NCBI GenBank assembly: GCA_034670405.1
Contig: JAXDDX010000024.1
Span: 1,509,501-1,573,500 of the forward strand
Length of the DNA: 64,000 bases
From: Hoplostethus atlanticus
Taxonomy: Eukaryota > Chordata > Actinopteri > Trachichthyiformes > Trachichthyidae
Direction of reading: 5' to 3'
The notes beneath the pieces are model-generated. The model was given only the letters and a program-made list of their open reading frames with translations. It was not told the DNA's origin and searched no databases. Of this stretch, positions 36,965-64,000 are shown piece by piece. Position 1 is the stretch's first letter. Each line of letters opens with the position of its first letter. A program made the position numbers and the translations under genes.

Positions 36965-37088
36965 CTACTGGTGGGCGGAGCCTGCAGGGAGTGGGCCTGC
37001 CCGGCGCTTTTAATACAGATGCGCTCCTCGGTGCCCCCTGCGTTCAGCGGCGGACCGGCCAAGAGAGAGAGAGACACCAGGCAGCACC
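36965..37088 (+). promoter_or_regulatory. mao: mao proximal promoter and 5' UTR
   Basis: GC-rich, CpG-containing sequence directly before the mao ATG. It has a GC box GGGCGG at 36973-36978, an Sp1-type site of the kind that drives mammalian MAO promoters, and a weak TATA-like TTTTAATA near 37008. CpG richness continues into intron 1 to about 37460, with G-run and C-run stretches at 37203 and 37258. Start site is not determined. Confidence 0.45.
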
Positions 37089-57039
<19,951 letters not shown>

Positions 57040-57314
57040 ACCTAAACCATGCCAACACACTTCATCTTACTCCTCTGCATCTCAAGGGGGCGACTCTCAA
57101 TAGACACTGTACTCTTGTACTTCTAGTGCACTACCTGTTGACCTGAACTACAAAGTAGTGAACTATGTAGGGTATAGGATGTTGTTGAGACACACCCTGC
57201 TGTATATGTCATGGGAGGAAGACTGTTCAACTCGCTCACCACACTACTGCATCATCACTCTATTCACTGTCTATTCACAATAGAGAGAAAGGGAGAAAAA
57301 AGAAAGAGGGGGCT

Positions 57315-57320
57315 AATAAA
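57315..57320 (+). promoter_or_regulatory. mao: Candidate mao polyadenylation signal AATAAA
   Basis: First AATAAA after the mao stop, 276 bases downstream. Further AATAAA hexamers at 59148 and 60305 could serve longer 3' UTRs. Confidence 0.4.
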
Positions 57321-58068
57321 AGGGAGGGAGATGCTTATGTGAGAGGAGTTGAGGAGACCTGTGGCCATGACAATTACAATATAAAACCAAAATAAGTCTG
57401 AGATACAGATTGTAAAACCAAATGAAGTGAAGGAAAAAAATCTATCAAATCTAAATCGATTATTAAAAAAGAAAATGTAACTATCACCGTTCACATTCCA
57501 CACCTTGCCAATCACATTCTTTATTCCTTGTCTGAGTTTTATTAACTTGTCATGCTCATTTTGTGTGTGTGAGCTTGAGCGTGTTTGTTTGCATGTGTGC
57601 ATGCATTGACGAGCATGCGTGTGTGTGTGTGTGGGCCTGTGTAAGGTGCGTACTAAGGTATGTGTGCATCCACTATGTCTAATTACCTCTGCTGATTTTA
57701 GGTGCTGATTTATGCTGGCCAAGCACCTGCAGCTAGCTCTGAGATGAAATCCGGTAACGTCGGAATAGGATAGACTCGTGCCATTGTCCAATACAAGATC
57801 TTGAAGACCAAGGGGTATTGCGTCTCCACTAAGCTGCTGTGTAAGGTTAATGGGCATTCCTTGGCAAAAGTAATGGGAGCATTTGAATGTATTTTCTTCA
57901 GACTAGATGACACTAAGCATTTGTTGTTGTTTCATGAAAATCATATATTTGAAATATGCATTTTTAATTTTTATTTCACTCATCCATTAGATGCAGACAA
58001 GGCGTAATACTGTATTTAACCATAACTCGTATATTAGGCTCTGAAAGCAGCCCGATGCTGATAGGTAT

Positions 58069-58900
58069 GGAAGCCCGGAACCGCCAAAATAAAAAATGAA
58101 TAAATAAATGACTCAATAAATAAATACATAAATAAATAAATATAAATTCAATAAAAATGCAAAAATAAATATATGTACACATAAATAAATAAATAAATGT
58201 ATAAATGAAATTAATGAATAATGGGTATATATGCATTTTATTTATTTATTTATTTCCATAATCATTCATTTTTGCACTCATTTATTCCCCTATTTATTTA
58301 TTTCCTTTAGCATTCATTTCTGTATTTATTCATGACCATATTTATTTATTTCTTGATTTTTTTATTTCTGTATATATTTATTTCCGGATTTATTTATTTC
58401 TTGATTTCTTCGTTCATATGATAATGAGGGGGCTGTCAATCACACTATGTCATGGTGTTACCTTATTCCCATTGGTTGATCGACACCAGAGTGCTTAGAT
58501 CGACTGCACAGGCCTTGCTCCTAGACCTTCACCTGTTGTTTAACTACGTTGGTATAGACAAGTTTTTCAGCTCTGGGCTGAAACAAGTTTCAGACAAGTT
58601 TTAAGACAAGTTTTTCACCCACTCTGGGCTTGATTGCTGTGGCTGAATGTGAAAGCCACACCCCCTCATTATCATATGGACGAAGAAATAAATAAATAAA
58701 TATATACAGAAATTAAATAAATAAATAAATATGGTCATGAATAAATACAGAAATGAATGCTAAAGGAAATAAATAAATAGGGGAATAAATAAAAGCATAA
58801 ATACCCATTTATTCATTAATTTCATTTATATATTTATTTATTTATGTATTAATTTATTTATTGAGTCATTTATTTTTTATTTTGGCGGTTCCGGGCTTCC
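58069..58900. mobile_element. Snap-back inverted-repeat element rich in ATTT/AAAT
   Basis: The ends GGAAGCCCGGAACCGCCAAA and TTTGGCGGTTCCGGGCTTCC are perfect reverse complements, and the complementarity continues inward (AATGACTCAATAAAT against ATTTATTGAGTCATT; CCTCATTATCATATG-type ends near 58427 and 58665). Arms are roughly 370 and 240 bases around a non-repetitive core at about 58440-58660. The arms are largely (AAAT)n and (ATTT)n. Looks like a non-autonomous foldback DNA transposon; no coding sequence and no clear target duplication. Confidence 0.75.
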
Positions 58901-60939
58901 AAATACGTGAGTTATTATTGGAAGCCATTTTAGAGCCATTCACCACATGTTGAAGACATGGCAAGCCTAGAGTTCCTGTCTGAAGGCCTCTTATCCCATC
59001 CAGAGCCAAGTAGTCTAGTGACTTACAATGCACCTATTAGATACTATATTATATCATTTACTTGAAGAGAATCTCACTGGTTTCAATCCGTTTGTTCTTT
59101 TGAGACCATGTTTCCTTTTGAGGCAAAAGGTTATTGCCTCTTCTGAAAATAAAGTTTAGAAAATAGATGAATAGATGAAGGGTTTTGCTCCAAAATGCTC
59201 TACCTGCATTTGGGTAAAATAATTGTCTTATTGATATCCTGATATTCTTATTCTCCTGATGTCTTTAGTTAACCAATAACTTCAACAGCATTGTAATGTG
59301 TTTTCCTTTGATGTTAGCGATCATTTTGTCAGAGTAGGTGTCGGTTTTGTAAAATGATGGAATTCTCATGTTGGAACTCTTCAGATAAATATAAAGAATA
59401 CAGATTACTACATTAATGAAGTAAACTAGAGGGTTCTACTATTAGTCCATCTGCTTTCAAGTGTACTGTACTGTGTGTACAGTACTGTATGTCTATTGAG
59501 TGGATCATGCTGTTCTTGTCCCAAAGACAGGTGTGTTTGTGAGTGTAGTCTCTGTTGTGCCTTAATGGAAGTTGTAGTGTTTTGTCATTTTTCTCAAGTG
59601 CCTGTGTGACTATGACACTCTGCCCTTGCTGCCCCCACCACACACACACACACACACTGGTGAGAGGTCAGATGGACCAAGTCACTGGTGTAAGGCATCA
59701 TCAGTAACTACTTCTGGGACCAGAAACACAACAACTTCGCCCAAGTTATGTCCTCGCTGTTAGCTTGACCCATGTAAAGCTGGGTATGCCGCTTATCTCC
59801 AGTGATGAAAGGTGTGTGTGTGTGTGTGATTTGTATTGTTGTGATTGCAGTGCTTCACTATCTGTCTCCTGTACCCTTGTGGCGCCCACATGTACGCTCT
59901 TTCTCACTAACCTCTGACCCCCCTCAGCACCCAGAACGCACAGTGGTTTTGCACTTGACTCTCCCAGGCCTACTCAAGGCAAGGGGTTGTATTCTAGGAT
60001 ATGATAGAGAAGGATTGGTCGATGATGTCACTCATACTTCAACTGTCTCCAGGAAGCGTGGTGTTAATGTTACCATTATCTGACTTCAGTGAACAACACA
60101 AAGTCGGAGTGCTCTACCTGTCCTTCAAAACTCCCCATCTCTGATCCATCAATGAATTTAGTGCATCGTTAACCATCACCTGATCCTTCTTTATGGTTTT
60201 CTATAGACCATAAGACCATTAGAGTCTCCCTAAAAATCCATGTGACACATTCCTTGATGTCTTTATGGCTTCACAAAGCTGGTGATATTTAAAAAAAGAT
60301 GTGAAATAAATCCTTTCCTCGTCTTACACTGTCTTTTGTGTATCATTGATTATATTGGCGGGGTGGAGATGTGGGTACATACATTACATTCTCTTTCAGG
60401 ATCAAAATATTGTAGTTCAGGCTATCTTGGTAACCACACTTAACCAAAGGCAGCAAGCAGCAGATAAATGGGCAGAATTGAGCAGCAGTGGCCAAGGTTA
60501 TCAAAACAAATGGATAGGTGATTCTCATTATGTTCACATTCAGTTTAATCTTCAATTTTAGTGTTCAAAGCAGTCTCCTTTTCCTATTGAAATCCCTTCG
60601 GCACCGTGTGTGTGTGTGTGTGTGTCTATGTGCAACTCACATCAAGATGTCTGGCATGGGCCCAAGGGAGCAGACGTTCAGGCAGACACAGTAGATGCTA
60701 GAAGCGCTCCTGGCCACACAAGGGCAGTAGTGAGTCACAAGCAGAGCCTGTTACCTGGCGGGCGAGAGACAGAGGGTGCCAGTGTGAAACCTTACAGCAA
60801 CACTTCCAGTTATCACCATGAGATATCAAACTCCTACCATGTAACCTTCCTACTGATCTACCCAGATACAGTCTCCCCTCTGAGACAAAGCACACCGCTG
60901 GATTCTGCTTATCTGCTTCAGACCAGTCTAGTGTCTCTG

Positions 60940-60985
<46 letters not shown>

Positions 60986-63877
60986 CTTCTGCTCTGCTCT
61001 GTTCCACAGGGATAAGATGCCAGCCTCTTTCATCTCCTCTAGACTTCATGCCCCCTTGATGCCATGCGCATAAATGAAAGAATTGTAAATTGGGCTATGT
61101 GCTCATACTGTTTTTCTGAAAGGTTATAATTATGAAGTGCAGTCCAAAGCGTATGCAGTGCCATGATCTCTAGCTGTGGTTACGAATGCAGCCACTAGAT
61201 GGCAGACAGTAACCATTTTACACATCAAAGCAAACTCACAGTAGAATGCTGTGCATGCAACTATATATTAGGAGTACCATATTGTCAATCAGGCAAATAT
61301 ATCTCTCAAATATAATTCTGTCTATTCATTGTTGTAAGAACAATTTTCATACACACACACACACACACACACACTCTCAGGCACACACACACACACACAC
61401 ACACACAGAGGGAGAGAGGGAGGTGTAGGAGGGTTTTCCTGTGCCATTAATCCTGACATGGGGTTAGTCATGCTGTCTCTGGGCTGGTTTTGCTGGTTGA
61501 CATATGGCGTATGGTGTACTCTCATCACTCCACTCTGAGCTGTGATAGCCAGAGGGTTGTACAATCCCAGATTGACACATCAGGCTTAGTCACTGCAACC
61601 GCTTTCCAGCACCAAGCTGCAACACTCTCACAGCATATGCTTCCTATTTGCAAAGGGTTTGTATAAGATGCAATACACAGCAGCTTCATAGGCAGGGGCA
61701 TCGGCAGTTTTAGGGTTGAGGTTATTTCTTTGTATCAAGCATTTGCATGTGAGTGTGTGTGTGCGAGCACACTGACACACACATATACTCACACACAACC
61801 TTTAGACACACTGTCCTCCCTTTATTAGACTACAGCCCTGCTCTTGGCCCCAGTGCAGTTTGCTGTGATATGAAATCTGACACTGTCAATTTGCCTCCCA
61901 ATCCATCAGATGGTGGATTGGATTCAGGTGGCAGTGTTGTGAGGCCCGGGGACTCTGAGCAGTGGCCTAGGCAACCGCTAACCACAATACAACCACAACT
62001 GCACCCCCACAAGTCCCCTCGACGGTGAAATCACCTGCAATCTCCAGTTAAATGTTCCCACTCCCAGACCCAACATCAGATTGTTTTCTCATCCGCAGGT
62101 ATGGGCAGTACTCAGAGTCCCCCTCGGGCACCGGTGTGACCAGCAGGGACAAATATAGCTGAAAACATCTGTCTGGAAACAGTTTGTCTCTTCTATTATG
62201 GTTGGTCACAATGTGTAAGTGAAGCTTTGAAAATACATTAGACATGTTTTCATTTAAGTGCGTGTTCCAGCAAAGAAAGAGGATGCACAATTATTCTTTA
62301 TGACCCCAGAAAAATCACATTTTTATATGCACATCACTATGTGACTGCCAAAATAGAAGCCATGCAATCACATTTCCAGGCACAGTAGCAATCAATAGGA
62401 AAGCAGGGTTCATTTCCATAATGTCAATAGCTATACTCTAGTCATGCTGTCATCAGCTGTCACTTCAAAAACTGTGAGGGAGTCAGCTATCACACAATGT
62501 GAGTGAGCATATTGCAGGTAATAGAGCCATCATTGCTTCTCATCCCATCTGACCTTAACAGCAGGCCATCGATGAAAACAGCAGGGCGGGCTAGAGCCAT
62601 CCCAGCCTGCACCGGGCCTGCGGTGCTTAGTGCATCCCCAACTTCTCTACCGTGCTATAGGCGTCTGTCTTATTGTTCTGGGCTGCTGGGACTGCAAGAT
62701 TTACAGCTAGATCCTCAATTGTCTTCTCTTGTTAAACACCAAAATTCACAATGGTCACATGAGGAAAACTCTCCAGTTGTTCTCCATCTCGAGTTGTCTA
62801 ACACATGAGACATTATGAACAGACTTGAACAAAGGAAAGTTACAAGTAGTCCAAGTAGGTCAGAGTTGTGAACTTTCCCCAAGTTTCTGAACTTATGACC
62901 CGTAACAGCTGCATTCAAATGCACCTGAATGTAAAATAGGAAATAAAAGTTGAGCCTAGCAAAATAACGTGTTCAGCATATCCAGTGTAGTGTACTGTAT
63001 GGGCTATTTTAGTCTGGTGTATCACAGAGATCCTGGTGCTGGGATTGGACCATTAGCCTCAGAATGGCTCCTTGGTGACATTGACGGAGCACTGAAGAGG
63101 ATTTGATCTGATATGGGGCCATCAGAGCCTGGTAATGATCAACATTACTCACTCTGTCAAAGCAGACAGACAAAAGAAAGAGCATAGGAAAAAAGTTACA
63201 GAGTTATATGATAGTAAGGGAAAGGGCAAACGAGGTGAATGGGCAGAAACATCAGGAGGAAGCAGAGGGAAAGGTAAGCTCAAGAGGGGAACATGCAGAG
63301 AGATGAGGGAATTTGCTGATGACAAAGCCAGTCGTCTCTCGGCCACACAGTCCTGAGCCTTGGGTCAAGACGCTCCAGTGGGGCGCTGGAGGAGAAACAC
63401 TTTGACTTTAGAGTGAGGGGAAACAACAAACACCTACATCATCCTACTAAATAACAGGGCAAGTGACAAGTGACACGAGTCCACCTCAAGCCCCAACATG
63501 ACGTCTCCCTGCCGGAGACATACATCCAGCCGCTGAATAGCCGGCATCTATCTCTCCGAGCAAGAATAGCCCAGCCGCAGGGAGAAGAAGGGCTTTCTCT
63601 GATGGTGAACCAGAGAGTAATCAAAGTGAATTACGCAAGGCTGAGAGTTTTAATCTCAGCCTGGCAGTATGTCACTCTCGCTAGCCCTGTAGGCCCTCTC
63701 CGTCACAGCTCTAAAGTGATAAATAACTGGGGTAAATAATAAATCTACCCTAGGCCGCAGTGGGAGGGAAGGAGGGAGGGTCCGTGAGTTTTAATCCCTA
63801 GAGTGAAACGACTGCAGTAAAAGTCAGCGCCAGAACCGAAGGGAGTCTCTCCATGTCATCTGTCACTCTCTCTCTCA

Positions 63878-63913
<36 letters not shown>

Positions 63914-64000
63914 TACACACACACCTTCCATATCTCCATCTCTGTATACAATAATGGCTCTAGTCGCCTGTCTCCTCCCCAGGTAGGTAAATGGTCCATT
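58901..64000. other. Region downstream of mao, no gene seen
   Basis: No frame with recognisable domain or splice structure. CA/TG tracts near 59640, 60608, 60939-60982, 61351-61407 and 63894-63923. A mixed-composition, repeat-free block at about 63440-63760 could be a conserved non-coding element; this is a guess from composition only. No second monoamine oxidase is present. Confidence 0.6.
60939..60982 (+). repeat. (TG)n microsatellite
   Basis: About 21 TG units, uninterrupted. Confidence 0.95.

Noticed and set aside
57264-57857. 197-codon minus-strand open frame downstream of mao
   Set aside because: Lies in the likely mao 3' UTR and flank; composed of low-complexity Phe/Ser and Thr-His runs with no recognisable domain.
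58081-58260. Repeated short AAAT/ATTT motifs resembling a regular array (CRISPR-like)
   Set aside because: Four-base microsatellite with no spacers; part of the foldback element in a vertebrate genome.
59460-59495. GTACTGTAC / GTACAGTAC inverted repeat
   Set aside because: Stem of only about 9 bases in a simple-sequence context; expected by chance in this composition.
57040-64000. Possible second monoamine oxidase (MAOA/MAOB pair)
   Set aside because: No exon with FAD, SGGCYT or other MAO motifs was found on either strand in this part.

Overview
The window is nuclear DNA from a ray-finned (teleost-type) fish. It holds intron-rich vertebrate genes with GT-AG splice sites, very dense (CA)n/(TG)n microsatellites, short SINEs with the conserved teleost tail (CATTTAGCAGACGC), a degraded hAT transposon and only one monoamine oxidase gene after norrin. 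I cannot name the species.

Four protein-coding genes lie on the + strand. They have the same order and relative orientation as the human Xp11.3 block FUNDC1-EFHC2-NDP-MAOB. fundc1 (1741-3982, 5 coding exons, 151 aa) encodes a mitochondrial outer-membrane mitophagy receptor. efhc2 (5379-14807, 15 coding exons, 751 or 745 aa) encodes a ciliary three-DM10-domain protein. ndp (coding exons 29769-29975 and 31981-32205, 143 aa) encodes the secreted cystine-knot Norrie/Wnt-pathway ligand norrin. mao (37089-57039, 15 exons, 524 aa) encodes a flavin-dependent mitochondrial monoamine oxidase. All four models are intact: every exon junction keeps frame and the proteins are close to family length. The genes are not a pathway; their proximity is conserved microsynteny.

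Between the genes: 14.9-29.5 kb (efhc2 to ndp) is non-coding, dominated by microsatellites and purine-rich tracts, and probably carries the non-coding first exon and regulatory DNA of ndp. 33.9-37.0 kb holds a tandem array of long hairpins. Mao intron 1 (8 kb) and intron 3 (7.5 kb) hold SINEs, a hAT relic and other dispersed repeats. 57.0-64.0 kb downstream of mao has no recognisable gene but contains an 830-bp snap-back inverted-repeat element rich in ATTT/AAAT.

The most interesting gene-level observation is a pair of tandem, same-phase, mutually exclusive terminal coding exons in efhc2 that look like duplicates of each other. Others are a candidate ciliary RFX X-box upstream of efhc2, an altered LC3-interaction region in Fundc1, a 21-G run beginning at the third intron base after an efhc2 splice donor, and several mobile or palindromic elements with directly visible structure. 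I found no microbial-type system, CRISPR array or viral genome.
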